In this document: one piece after another, positions 1 through 10,599 of the stretch
Layout of the letters: each line of letters begins with the position of its first letter
Numbering within the stretch: position 1 is the first letter of the stretch
Source of the DNA: Neoceratodus forsteri
Lineage: Eukaryota > Chordata > Ceratodontiformes > Ceratodontidae
Assembly (NCBI GenBank): GCA_016271365.2
Contig: CM028129.1
Location: forward strand, 841,916,001-841,980,000
Reading direction: 5' to 3'
DNA length: 64,000 bases
Notes under the pieces: generated by a model
Told to the model about the DNA's origin: nothing
The model's input: only the letters and a program-made list of their open reading frames with translations
The model's database searches: none
Program-made: the position numbers and the translations under genes

Positions 1-1020
1 GAAGCAGTAGAAAATCCTGGAAACCACTCCTAAACAAGTAATGTAACTGTAAAGAAGCCGAAAGTTAGTCACACATTTCACAAGCACTTTTTTTACACAT
101 TCATAATCATGTTTATTCCAAAGTATACACTATGTCTGTATAAATAGAATATAACATGACATGGCATGACTGAAGATTTTATATTGATTTTCATTTAAGG
201 CCAATGATATTAAGATTTAGAAAATGGGCTTGAAAAATAAAACACCCTGATTGGCTGAAAGCCAATGCCAGGCATGCATTTTTTTTAATAGTGCCCTGTA
301 AAAAACAAGTTCCAGTTTGGGGTGCCCCATTATTTAGGATATTCTTGGGCAATCTGAATTTTCACACTGACCAGCTGTCATTTTTTTCTCTTGCTTAGTT
401 AGCGAGCGACTTGGCAGCTGGCTAACCCCCCACCCACCTACCCACACATTTTAAGTTAGCTTAAAAAAAAACAGTAACCACACATTGGAAAAGCTAAAGA
501 AAGAAAAAGGAAGCCATCAGTCCAATCGGCTTCATGTAACCAACAAGTGGCACAGCAGGGTTTTCAAAAGGGCAGCGGCAGCGTGAGGCTGTAGCAGGTA
601 AACCTACAGTCATCATTTAATTATTCTCACATCCAAGCACAAATGCAGCCCTGTTACTGAAGCTGCTGAGGGCACCAACAGCAAACTGATGGAGTGGAGC
701 ATGGGGCTGGGGGTCAGAAACCACCATTTGTATTTTTTTTATGTTGATTGTATGTATGCAAGAAACATATTGTGGAGCTTTCTCCACAAGCAGGTTGTGG
801 AGGCACAGCACTGTTGTGGCCAATGCCCCCACAGCCTGCAAAGGCTTGTCCGGCATCCCCCAATGCCATGGCACACTGCTGCTGACACTAGTTCAGCCAG
901 CGTGCCACCAACTTGCGAGAAATTAGCTGCTGCAATCAGGGGCTGCTTCATCATTGCAGCATCAGCTATCTGCTGCAATGAGGGAGCGACCCGTCATTGC
1001 AGGGCAAGATGTAGAAAGCC
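1..1020. other. Unassigned AT-rich to mixed sequence
   Basis: I see no gene in this stretch. It holds A/T-rich sequence up to about 540, then more GC-rich sequence with repeated 'TGCAATGA' and 'TCATTGCA' words near 930-1000. Several short frames here overlap in different registers and show no family motif, so I treat them as chance. Confidence 0.6.
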
Positions 1021-1075
1021 TGATATTGTTTCTGAACATGGCGGCAGCTTGCCGCCATGTTCTCAAACAATATCA
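1021..1075. repeat. 55-bp near-perfect hairpin
   Basis: The sequence reads almost the same on both strands. The arms carry GAACATGGCGGCA and its complement and end in TGATATTGTTT and its complement. It sits at the edge of the degenerate tandem repeat that follows. It could be the centre of a larger, decayed foldback element. Confidence 0.7.
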
Positions 1076-1084
1076 CCCCCCATG

Positions 1085-1300
1085 TGTATTTCTTGTTGGG
1101 GTCCCCAATCCCCATCGGCTTCAGTGGCCCAATGTTGATTTTGCTGATGGGGGAGCCCACTCACCATTGGCATGATGTCAACCTCCTCCCACTTTCATTG
1201 TCTGCAGACGGGGTGCCCAATCCCTGTTGGCATAAGGTAACCCCCTCTTGTGTTGTGTCCCGATGGGGGTGCCCAATCCCCCATCGGCTATAGCTGCCCC
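1085..1300. repeat. Degenerate tandem repeat, unit about 55-63 bp
   Basis: Four loose copies of a motif like GATGGGGGTGCCCAATCCC followed by CATCGGC occur near 1091, 1143, 1206 and 1261. The copies differ by substitutions and short gaps. High GC content explains the spurious open frames here. Confidence 0.55.
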
Positions 1301-1399
1301 CCAAAGGAAAGAGTCCAGTGGCACACTGGGAGACCACCTCAGCATGCCACATGCCCATGTAAAGTAAAAAATGGTCCTGCATTGTCATTTTGTTTTTTT

Positions 1400-1734
1400 A
1401 ACCTGTAAAAAAGGAAACTGTCCCTTGGCAATCTCCCTGTCCCCCACCCACAACCCGTGCCAAGCCACTGTGCACCCTGCCTCCCCACACCCCCCTCACC
1501 CCATACTTACCTCCGGAGCTCAGCGCGGCAATCTTCGGTGAACTAGAAACACGTCTGCACTCTTCAAAGCTAACCACGAACTGAGGAAATGCCGGCAAGC
1601 TGTATAATGGAATGAATAGGATTTTTCCAACTTTAATGCATATCTCAGTCATTTTTTGGAATTTTGGCACCAAATTTTCAACATGGAGTTTTTGAGACCC
1701 CTCCTTGTGAATTCTGGAACTGTCATGGTGTTAA
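1400..1734. other. Unassigned non-coding sequence
   Basis: I recognise nothing here. The segment is C-rich at first, then leads into the 298-bp tandem array. A 91-codon frame on the minus strand has no recognisable motif. Confidence 0.5.
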
Positions 1735-2975
1735 TTGGTCCCAAAAGGTGATTTCACAGTCACTGTGCAGAATCACCTTTTGGGGCCGATCAACGAAACG
1801 ACAGTGCCAGTGTTCATGAGTGGGCTCTCAAAAGTCTATGTTAGCAAATTTAGTTGGAAATCAAAAAATGACTGTTTTACAAGTGTGTTTTGCAGAGTTG
1901 CTAATGCCTCAGTAGCTTCCAATTTGCAATATTTTCACACCAGATTTCCAACATTGGCATTTTTTTCAAACCTTCTTGTGAACAGTACAGCTGTCATTGT
2001 TCACATCCTGGCAGAAATGTGTTTTCACACTTCCGGTGCAGAATAGCGTGGTCACTGTGGGAAATCAGTGTTTATGACAGATTCAGAAAATGACAGTGAC
2101 ACTGTTCATGACTAGAGGTCCTAAAATGTCTATGTTGAAAATCTGGTAGCGATACTCCATAAAATGACTGTGTTACAAGCATGTGTTGTGCAGTTTGCAT
2201 GCATGCTCATAACTTTGCAAATTTATAATATTTTCACTCCAGATTTTCATCATTGCCATTTTCCCACACCTACTTACGAACAGTTCAGCTGTCATTTTTC
2301 CCATCCTGGCCAAAAAGTGTTTTCGCACTTCTGGGGCAGAATAGAGTGGTCGCTGTGGGAAATCACTGTCCGGGACAGATTAAGAAAATGACAGTGATAT
2401 TGTTCATGAGCAGAGGTCCTAAAATGCCTATGTTGAAAATTTGGTGATGATAGCCCACCAAATGACTGTGTTACAAGTGTGCATTGTGCGCTTTCCATGC
2501 ACCCTTGTAACTTCGGAGATTTGTAATATTGTCACTCCAGATTTTCAACGGTGGCATTTTTCACACCTCCTTATGAGCAGTACAGCTGTAATTTTCCACA
2601 TCCTGACCAAAATGTGTTTTCACAGTTGCAGCGCAAAATAATGCGGTCACTGTGGGAAATCAGTGTTCGGTACAGATTAAGAAAATGACAGTGGCACTGT
2701 TCATGAACAGAGGTCCTAAAACCCCTATGTTGAAAATTTGGTGATGAACCTCCATAACATGACTGTGTTACAAGCGTGCGTTGAACTGTTTCCACGCATC
2801 CTTGTAATTTTGCAAATTTGTAATATATTTATGCCACATTTTCAACAGTGGCATTTTTTTGCACCTCCTCATGAACAGTACAGCTGTCATTTTTCACATC
2901 CTGGCTAAAACATGTTTTTGCACTCCTGCCAGAGAATAGCATGGTCTCTGTGGGAAATCAGTGTTTGGGACAAAT
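1735..2975. repeat. Tandem array, about four units of about 298 bp
   Basis: The block containing GGTCACTGTGGGAAATCAGT, then GAAAATGACAGTG and 'ATGTTGAAAATTTGG', recurs at about 2041, 2339, 2636 and 2934. A more diverged first copy starts near 1735. Units differ by scattered substitutions, so the array is not recent. The period is not a multiple of three and no frame persists through the array. The last unit runs directly into the 142-bp array. Confidence 0.9.
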
Positions 2976-4735
2976 TAAGATCGAACGAGTGAGAGGGGGG
3001 AGTGACCGAGCTCAACTGAGTTCTGTTGGGACTGCTGCAGATTTGTTTGTGGGCAGAAAAAGGCCCCAACACAAGAGCCCAGTACAAAAGGGCAGCCTGC
3101 AACACTGGGAAACAGAATGAGAGAGCGAGTGGGGGGGGAGTGAGCGAACTCACCAGAGCACTGTCAGAACTGCTGCGGATTTCTTTGTGGGCAGAAAAAG
3201 GCGTCAATGCAGGCAGGGGCCCAGTACAAAAGGCCAGCTTGCAGTGGTGTGAGAAACAGTATGAGTGAGTGAGACAGGAGGGTTGAGTGAGCTCAATGGA
3301 GCTCTATCAGGACTGCTGCGGATTTCTTTGTGGGCAGAAAAAGGCACCAATGCAAGCAGGAGCCCCATACAAAAGGGCCGCTTGCAGCGCCAGGACAAAT
3401 AGAATGAGCACGTGACAGAGGGAGGCTAAGTGACCTCAACAGAGCTCTGTCAGGACAGCTGAAGATTTCTTTGTGGACAGACAAAGGTGCCAATGCAGCC
3501 AGGAGCCCCATACAAAAGCGCTGCCTGCAGAGGCCAAGAGAAACAGAATGAGTGAGTGACAGAGTGGTACTGAGCGAGCTCAATGGAACTCTATTGTGAC
3601 TGCTGCGGATTTCTTTCTGGGCAGAAAATGCGGCAATGCAGGCAGGAGCCCAGTACAAAAGGCCAGCTTGCAGCGCCGGCAGAAATGGAATGAATGAGTG
3701 AGAGAGGGGGGAGTGAGCGAGCTCAATGGAGCTGTGTCGGGACTGCTTCAGATTCCTTTCTGGCCAGAAAAAGCCTCCAATGCAGGCAGGAGCCCAGTAC
3801 AAAAGGCGAGCCTGCAGCGATGGAGACACAGAACAAGCAAGTGAGGGAGGGGGAGTGAGTGAGCTCAACAGAGCTCTGTTGGGACTGCTGCAGATTTGTT
3901 TGTAGGCAGAAACAGGCAGCAATGCATGCAGGGGCCCTGTACAAAAGGGCAGCCTGCTGTGGCGGGAAAACCAGAATGAACGAGTGAGAGAGGGGGAGAG
4001 AGCGAGCTCAGCGGAGCTCTATTGTAACTGCTGCAAATGTCTTTGTGGGCAGAAGAAGATGGTAACACAGGCAGGAGCCCAGTAGAAAATGGCAGCCTGC
4101 AGCACTGGCAGAAATGGAATGAGTGAGTGAGAGAAGGGGAGTGAGCAAGCTGAATGGAACTGTGTCGGGACTGTTGCAGATTTTTTTGTGGGCAGAAAAA
4201 GCCACCAACAGAGGCAGGGGCCCAGTACAAAAGGGCAGCCTGCAGTGCCGGGAGAAACACGATGAGTGGGTGAGAGAGGGGGAGTGAGTGAGCTCAGTGG
4301 AACTCTATCGTGACTGCTGCGGATTTCTTTGTTGGCAGAAAAAGGTGGCAATGCAGGCAGGAGCCCACTACAAAAGGCCAGCCTGCAGCGCCAGCAGAAA
4401 CGGAATGAGTGAGTGAGAGAGGGAGAGTCAGCAGGCTCAACAGACCTGTGTCGGGACTGCTGAAGATTTCTTTGTGGGCAGAAAAAGCCATCAACAGAGG
4501 CAGGAGCCCAGTACAAAAGGGCAGCCTGCAGCGCAAGGAGAAGCAGAATGAATGAGTGAGAGAGGGAGAGTAACCCACCTCAACGGAGCTCTGTCAGGAC
4601 AGCTGTGGATTTCTTAGTGGGCAGAACAAGGTGCCAATGCAGGCAGGAGCCCAGTACAAAAGTGCAGCCTGCAGCACCATGAGAAACAGACTCAACGAGT
4701 GACAGAGGGGCAGTGAGCGAGCTCAACAGACCAAC
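2975..4735. repeat. Tandem array, about twelve units of about 142 bp
   Basis: The word ACTGCTGCGGATTTCTTTG followed by TGGGCAGAAAAAGG recurs near 3031, 3170, 3312, 3454, 3598, 3741, 3884, 4026, 4168, 4311, 4456 and 4598. Each unit also contains GAGTGAGAGAGGG and CCAGTACAAAAGGGCAGCC. Copies are perhaps 80-90 percent alike by eye. The units have few stop codons on the minus strand, which gives several long overlapping frames of up to 209 codons. The period is not a multiple of three, so no one frame is kept. Confidence 0.92.
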
Positions 4736-4878
4736 GCAATCAACATTTGGCATTGACAAATGCTTGTTTTCTCAGTGTTAACAAGTGATAGCTGACAGAA
4801 AGTGAATTAAAAATCCTACAGATGCTTGCCCTCTCAGCTTTCTCCAGCACTGTTCCCCTGCCAGTGCGATCATCTGAA

Positions 4879-4978
4879 AGACTGCTTGCTCTACTGAGGT
4901 GCTGGTTTTGTTTCATTTTTGTTTCACAGTAGAAACAAAAATGAAACATAATTGACACCTCAGTAGAGCAAGCAGTCT
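4879..4978. repeat. 100-bp hairpin (23-bp perfect outer arms)
   Basis: The arms 4879-4901 and 4956-4978 are perfect inverted repeats (AGACTGCTTGCTCTACTGAG and onward). An inner pair, 4911-4925 and 4932-4946, is also perfect (TTTCATTTTTGTTTC). The whole could fold into one stem with a six-base loop and one internal loop. Weak complementarity continues outward (GTGATCA words). This is consistent with a small foldback or MITE. Confidence 0.85.
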
Positions 4979-5349
4979 CTCACGTGATCACTGCGAGCTC
5001 CCGATGTTCCGCCCCATCTTCACTTTCACTGTACTCCTGGTCTTCCCACTACAACAGCAGTAGCGGTAGAAGGCAAAGGAAAAACAATGCACAACGAACG
5101 GAAGACACTTTTCCCTTTCACATCATCTCACATAAACTTGCTCACTCGTGTGGTATTGCAGCCCTACTGCTGATACCCTGATATCTTCCTACTTGGGGTT
5201 GGGGGAGCAACCATGACAACCAGGACAGACACTGTACAATTATAGTGTAGGTGGAGGAACTATTTTATTTCAAAACATATATTGAACTAATTCTTTACAA
5301 ACATTTTTCTACCAAATTTATTTTGTTTTACAGTGCCCATTTTCTAAGT

Positions 5350-5496
5350 GCAATAATACCCTCCAGGGTGGGCTTTATTGGGAAATACCAGACCTTCCAG
5401 GGGCTATAAGGCCCTCCGCATGTGGTATCAAGCCTCATTATGTCCCTGGGTGGTCTGGTATTTCCCAATAAAGCCCACCCTGTCAGATATTATTGC
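5350..5496. repeat. 147-bp hairpin (31-bp perfect arms)
   Basis: The arms 5364-5394 and 5452-5482 are perfect inverted repeats containing GGGCTTTATTGGGAAATACC. A flanking pair, GCAATAATA at 5350-5358 and TATTATTGC at 5488-5496, extends the symmetry. The perfect arms suggest a young insertion or strong sequence homogenisation. No coding capacity. Confidence 0.85.
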
Positions 5497-5499
5497 TTA

Positions 5500-7045
5500 C
5501 ATCTCACTCATGACTTCACCACTCATGCGGTATCTTCAGTCAGGTCATGTCACATACCATATATATAGAATAAATAATGGGTAAGGCTGGTATACAAGAA
5601 TGTGTACTAATTGAGAGGGCTAATTAGGGCTGTAAGACCATAAGCCTGAAGGATGAGTGGCTCGCTTGAGATGAAAGTACATCCGAGTGTTCCACCCTTA
5701 CCCATTGTTTTTTGAATATAATACATTAGGATGGTTTTCATTACAGAGATCACATTTATGATTGTGTCATGGCACATGAAGGTCTCTTGCAGAAAAGACA
5801 GAATGGTGTGTAGTGAGTGCAGGTAGGAGTTTGGTCTATTTCTGGGTTTGGGAGGATTTTGTGTAAATGTCTTTTTTTCAGGTTCTTTTGCAACTTGTTA
5901 ATTGGTTTGGCCAGCTTCCTAATGATGTATTAATTATGTTATCAGTATTGTTCAATTAATTGTTTGATTAGTATAGGTATATAGCTGTAATGGTTTGATT
6001 AGTGCAGGTGTATAGCTGTAATTGTTTGATTAATGCAGGTACTGTATATACTTTTAATTGATAAATTTGTCACAGGTATACAGGGAAATAAATAATGGCC
6101 TTTTCTATTGGGAAAACTTCTCATTAGAGTTGACCGAGAGGTTTCTGTGTGAAACCCCTAACTCTGCATCTTAATAGCTTTGGCGTCATTCAAACATTCA
6201 ACAAAATTGCTCCAGATTTGGCACACATTGTCTAGCTGGCAAGATCTCAATGTGTGGAAAGTTTTGTGATGACAGTTTGTGCGGTTTTTGAGAACTACAT
6301 ATTTCATTTTCACATTAATGTTCCAAAATGTTTCCTATACTTAACCTACAGCCTAGATGGTGCAGAATGTTTTCACTAAACCTTCAAGGTATAAGTGGCC
6401 TATGCTGAGGTAACGCCTTTTGAAGATTTCATGAAAAAACATTAAATGGTTCCAGAGTCATAAGGATTTAAAGTTTTTTTCTGAGCATGCTCTGTAGGAT
6501 TTTTGGATAATTCTGATATAAACCGAAAATTTCAGATTCACAAGAGCATTTTCAATTCACATCACTAGGTGTCATGAACCAAAAATGGTTTCATCAACCC
6601 CAATTTTTTTTTTCAGTTTATGACAGCTGCCATCTTGTTTTTTTCATCTCAGTTAACAAAATAAATATGAAAAGCCATATAAATGAAAATTTTGAAAAAA
6701 CAAAACCACAAACACAAACATGAATCTTGCTAAATGGGAACTCCTAAGTAAGAGTCTGTCATTTGTTTTCTTTCAAAGACGATCCCAAAGAGGTATTTTA
6801 GGACTATGTGGTGGCCATCATTTGATTTTCAGTTCATGAGATGCCTTTTCAGTTTGTCAGGCGGGTTTTTGGTTTGCACCAGAATTTTTGGTTCACACTG
6901 AAAATTTAATTTACAGTTGTCGCTGAAAGTGATGGTTCATGTGGTAAACTGAATTTTCTGTTTGCACTGCAAAATTTGGTTTGCACAAAGAATTATGGTT
7001 TGTACTGAAAATTGAATTTTCTGAGTCAAATCAAAATATTTTGAA
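5500..7045. other. Unassigned AT-rich sequence
   Basis: No gene is visible. A short inverted pair (AATGGGTAAGG near 5573 and CCTTACCCATT near 5697) may bound a small MITE. From about 6850 the sequence becomes a degenerate series of 'GGTTTGCAC...AAAATT' words. This looks like an old satellite-like tract with no open frame of note. Confidence 0.5.
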
Positions 7046-7049
7046 TGTT

Positions 7050-7560
7050 TTTTTGGGGGGTTAGAGACATCCTTAGACACCTAAAATTTTCTGGGCACAT
7101 GGGAATTGATTTCTGTTGTCTCTGTTTCTTGTCCAAATGGAGTTTTGGAGTCAGACACATCCTGAGACCCAAACATTTTCTGTATGCATCAGGTATTGAG
7201 TTTTTGGGTCACAATTTGCCGTGTGTATGGTAAATGGATTTTTGAGGTCAGACACATTCTGAGAACCTTAAATTTTCCATGTTCAAAGCAAACTGAGTTT
7301 TGTAGCCACTGTTTTTTTTATGTACATGGCCAGTTAAGTTTGACAGATACATGAACCTCTGACTGCAGAAGTGCAGCCATAATAAACTGCATGATACCAA
7401 AATTGCATCAGCACTTCTGTACTTTCATCACAGGTGTAAGATATTCACACCAACTTCTGGCTGCAAAATTGATTTTTTGGGCAGCAAAATAAATTTTGGA
7501 TCATATGGAGTTATAGGGTCAAACACATGCTTAGACCCCTCAAATTTTCCATGCATACAC
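7050..7560. repeat. Degenerate tandem repeat, unit about 90 bp
   Basis: A motif like GTCAGACACATCCTGAGACC followed by AAATTTTCC and a CATG word recurs near 7056, 7144, 7238 and 7515. The copies are strongly diverged. Short frames here have no recognisable product. Confidence 0.55.
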
Positions 7561-7844
7561 ATGGATGCCTGCGGGCCCTATGCTTTGGCTGAGGGTGGAC
7601 TTTTTGCACTAGCATCTGCATCTGTCACCACATGGAAGCACAGGGCACAAACCCACAAATGTTTGACATCTGTTGCCACACGGAAGTGCAGGGCCCACAG
7701 GGACCTGCACTTCTGTAGGCAGAGTCTTACCTTGGCACAGGGCCCAGATGTCCCTATTTATCTGTATCCATTTATGTAGGTCCTGATGGGATGTGTGTGA
7801 ATGAGGATACTATTCCATGATGTCAAAAAAGAAAAAAAATGCAT

Positions 7845-9445
7845 CAATGCACCAGTTATGGTTCAACTTAACACCACAAAAATAGGGAAGTGTGGCATTA
7901 GGGTTTTCAACTCTAACACTCCACACACCCCATGCAGCAACAGGAAAAGGCCACACAAGCAGCCACAGACAGCTATCATCAGGTAAGACAAATTAGTACT
8001 GTTTCCAGATTACACAAATGCAGTACCACTGATGTGCTACCTTCATGGATTTGTATCTGTGGTATGCACATTATAAGGCATACACACTCACTTCTGGCTG
8101 CAGATAAAAATACACAATACTAAAAGCACAACACTGCTTCTGTGTGCAGAAGCACAGGCCTCTGCAGCCACATATACAAATCCATGATCCTCAAATACAA
8201 GAGTTCTTTTATCTGCAGAAGTGCAGGCCCCTATGGGGCCAGTGTTTATGTAGATACAGGTACTCATCCATACAGCAAGAAATACAGACAGTTCTGTTTG
8301 TAGAAGGGCCTGTGCTTCTGCAGCAGCAGCTGTAAAATATACACATTGATCTCTGGCTACAGAAGCGCAGCCACCATGAAATCCATGATACCAAAATTGC
8401 AACTGTACTTCTATCTGCAGAAGTGCAGGCCCATGAGGGGCTTGCACCTCTTCAGTCACAGGTGTAAGACATACACACTAACTTCTGGTTGCAGAACAGC
8501 AGGTCCCTGTGGGGCCTGCACTTATGCAGCTGCATATAGGAAAACATGCATTAACAGATCCAATTATATAGTGAAGTAGAACCTGCTACCCTTTTAGGCC
8601 AGCAAACATTAACTGTTTTAACCTAATCTGAGCTTTCCTGGTCAACAAAACTAAATAAACAAAAAACTTAACACCACAAAATTTGGTAAATGTGACATTA
8701 GGGTATCTAACCCTAACTCTCCACCCACCCCAAGCAGCAAAAGGACAAAACTATACAAGGGACTTTGGGGTGATCATTTCTGATGATCTCAGGGTGGTGG
8801 GGCAATGTGACAAGGCAACAAGTGGAGTGGGCCTGGTGCTGGTGAGCATGGGGAGGGTACATTTCTAGCAGAGGAAGGGAGGTGGTGTTGCCCTAGTATG
8901 AATGTTTTAATGAAAAAAAAGGGCAGACTGAGTGGGCCCAGCACCCCTTATGTGCTGTATTGTTCTATGTTTCTATGTTTTCAAAGGTAACATTTTACTT
9001 TTTTCAGGAAAAATGGCAACCTCAGATAAAAGAGCTACTCCCTTGAAAAATGTCTAGATCCACTGCTGAAACCATGATTCCAACATTGCAACAGTACTTC
9101 TGTCAGCAGAAGCACAGGCCCCTATGGGTACTTGTGCACACTGAATGACATACACAAACAGCTATGGCTGCATAAGCACAGACCCCTGTGGGGCTTGTGC
9201 TTCTGAAGACACAGATACAAATCCACGAAGGTAGCACATCAGTACTACTGCAGTTGTGTCATCTGGAAACAGTTATATGTTGTTTGTCTTACTGGATGAT
9301 AACTGTCAGTAGTTGATTGTGTGGTCTTGTCCTGTTGCTGCTTGGGATGGGTGGAGGACTAGGGTTGGAAACCCTAAAGTCACATTTCCTGACTTTTGTG
9401 GTGTTAAGTTTTTTTGTTTTATTTATATAGTTTTTGTTGACTTGG
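7845..9445. repeat. Composite repeat, copy 1: inverted ends of about 200 bp with reiterated TGCAGAAG blocks
   Basis: The left end (about 7845-8070) contains ACTTAACACCACAAAAATAG, GGGTTTTCAAC, CCACACAAGCAGCCACAG and GGTAAGACAAATTAG. The right end (about 9230-9445) is its reverse complement in the same order. The interior repeats TGCAGAAGTGCAGGCCCC and its complement many times at irregular 70-150 bp spacing. A second copy of the end sequence lies at 8660-8757, followed directly by a CR1 fragment, so the interior is nested. The same family occurs near 10.6-12.0, 39.2-39.7 and 43.9-44.2 kb. I take it for a non-autonomous DNA transposon whose middle is a minisatellite. I cannot name it. Confidence 0.65.
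8758..8985 (+). mobile_element. CR1 LINE 3' fragment nested in the composite repeat
   Basis: The frame RDFGVIISDDLRVVGQCDK matches the conserved segment after the reverse transcriptase palm in the other CR1 copies of this window (compare 52,748). The 3' tail reads GGGCAGACTGAGTGGGCC and ends in repeated CTATGTTT words, as do the other CR1 tails here. The stretch between these two parts is short, so this copy has an internal deletion as well as a 5' truncation. Confidence 0.8.
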
Positions 9446-9469
9446 AAATGAGGACTAGACAATTCAGCT

Positions 9470-9795
9470 GATTTTCATCCTCGTCCACGATGGGAGGAGA
9501 TACAGATGGAAGCCAACTGAAACTGAACCAGATTAAGTTCTTGGTGGAATTTTTAGTGAATGGTGGAAAATTGGCCACAATACAGGGGAAATATTCCTAC
9601 TGTTTTTCGAGAAGTGCAATGGGATCTTTAACGTACACCTGAACAACCACCTGAACAGGCAGACGGGAGCTTGGTTTAATGTCTCATCTGAAAGACAGAA
9701 CCTCAGGAGTGTAGTACCCCCCCATGCTACACTACAGTGTCTGTAATGAGATCTTACCCCAAGTTCCTGGTGTGGGCAACAACCCACAGCTTTCC
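9470..9795. repeat. Old interspersed repeat, possibly SINE-derived
   Basis: The phrases ATGGGATCTTTAACGTACACC, CAGACGGGAGCTTGGTTTAA and GTCTCATCTGAAAGACAG resemble an interspersed repeat I have met often in fish non-coding sequence. I cannot give it a family name with certainty. A possible tRNA-like box near the 9760-9830 end is too decayed to rely on. Confidence 0.35.
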
Positions 9796-9868
9796 AATCT
9801 TCCAGTCTCGAGGATCATGCAACCTGCTGAGTCGCTGACACTGTTCATTAAGTGGAAACCTAACTGAT

Positions 9869-9981
9869 GCGTTAACACAGTTTTTTTGCAAAGAATATAT
9901 TGCGTGTGTGTGTATGTGTGTGTGTATATGTGTGTGTATGTATACAGTATATATAGTCGTTGCAAAAAACTGTGTTAACGT
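9869..9981. repeat. GT-rich microsatellite between 22-bp inverted repeats
   Basis: GCGTTAACACAGTTTTTTTG at 9869 is answered by TTGCAAAAAACTGTGTTAACG at 9960. The two arms enclose an impure (TG)n/(TATG)n tract at about 9901-9957. The arrangement directly abuts the palindrome at 9985. Confidence 0.75.
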
Positions 9982-9984
9982 ACT

Positions 9985-10595
9985 AGTGAAATGCCTGGAA
10001 TTAATAGAAATTTTCAGATGCAGTCAGCTATCACTTGTTACTGTATATCTGAGGTATTGTTTTCTTTTCTGTTCTGTTTGCTTTTCTGTTTGTTAATTAG
10101 AAGATTTTCCACCTGGCAGTATTGGGCTGATGTGTGGGCTAGCACTCTGTCTGGAGGCTAAAAAAAGTCAGTTCTGTTTCTACCACTACATTATCAGAAA
10201 TGTGACCAAATACTTTGAGGCACTATAACCCTTGCAGCCTGAGCAGTGAGTTTCAGAAGTTACCAATCAAAATGCAGGAAATTGTGACATCACTGGTAAC
10301 TAAGAAGAGCCAATCTCTGCTGCTTCATTTGAAACAGAATAATTTGGCAGTGAGAAATGGTTCTCCTTGGTTACTAGTGATGTCACAGTCAGTGTGGTCT
10401 CAGTGTTGATGATGTTGTGTGAGGAACAGAAATTACTTTTTTTAGCCTCCAGACAGAGTGCTGCTCCACACATCACCCCAGTATCGCCAGGTGGAAAATC
10501 TTCTAATTAGCAAATAGAAAAGAAAAAATACTTCAGATATAAGAAGCGATAGCTGAGTACATCTGAAAATCACTATTAATTCCAGGCAGTACTTT
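9985..10595. repeat. About 610-bp palindromic (foldback) element
   Basis: The left arm from about 9985 (TGCCTGGAATTAATAG, TTCAGATGCAGTCAGC, AGAAGATTTTCCACCTGGCA, GACAGAG context) is repeated in inverted order down to about 10595. The middle also pairs: TGTGACATCACTGGTAACTA near 10285 with TAGTGATGTCACA near 10375. The whole element could form a single long imperfect hairpin. No transposase frame lies inside, so it would be non-autonomous. Confidence 0.8.
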
Positions 10596-10599
10596 AGCT

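Noticed and set aside
617..1293. Cluster of six short frames on both strands
   Set aside because: They overlap in all registers, have no family motif and fall in GC-rich repetitive sequence.
3293..4578. Several overlapping minus-strand frames of 90-209 codons with repeated 'SSLTPPxSxxHS' peptides
   Set aside because: They arise from the 142-bp tandem array. The period is not a multiple of three, so each frame reads different registers in successive units, and there is no single conserved protein.
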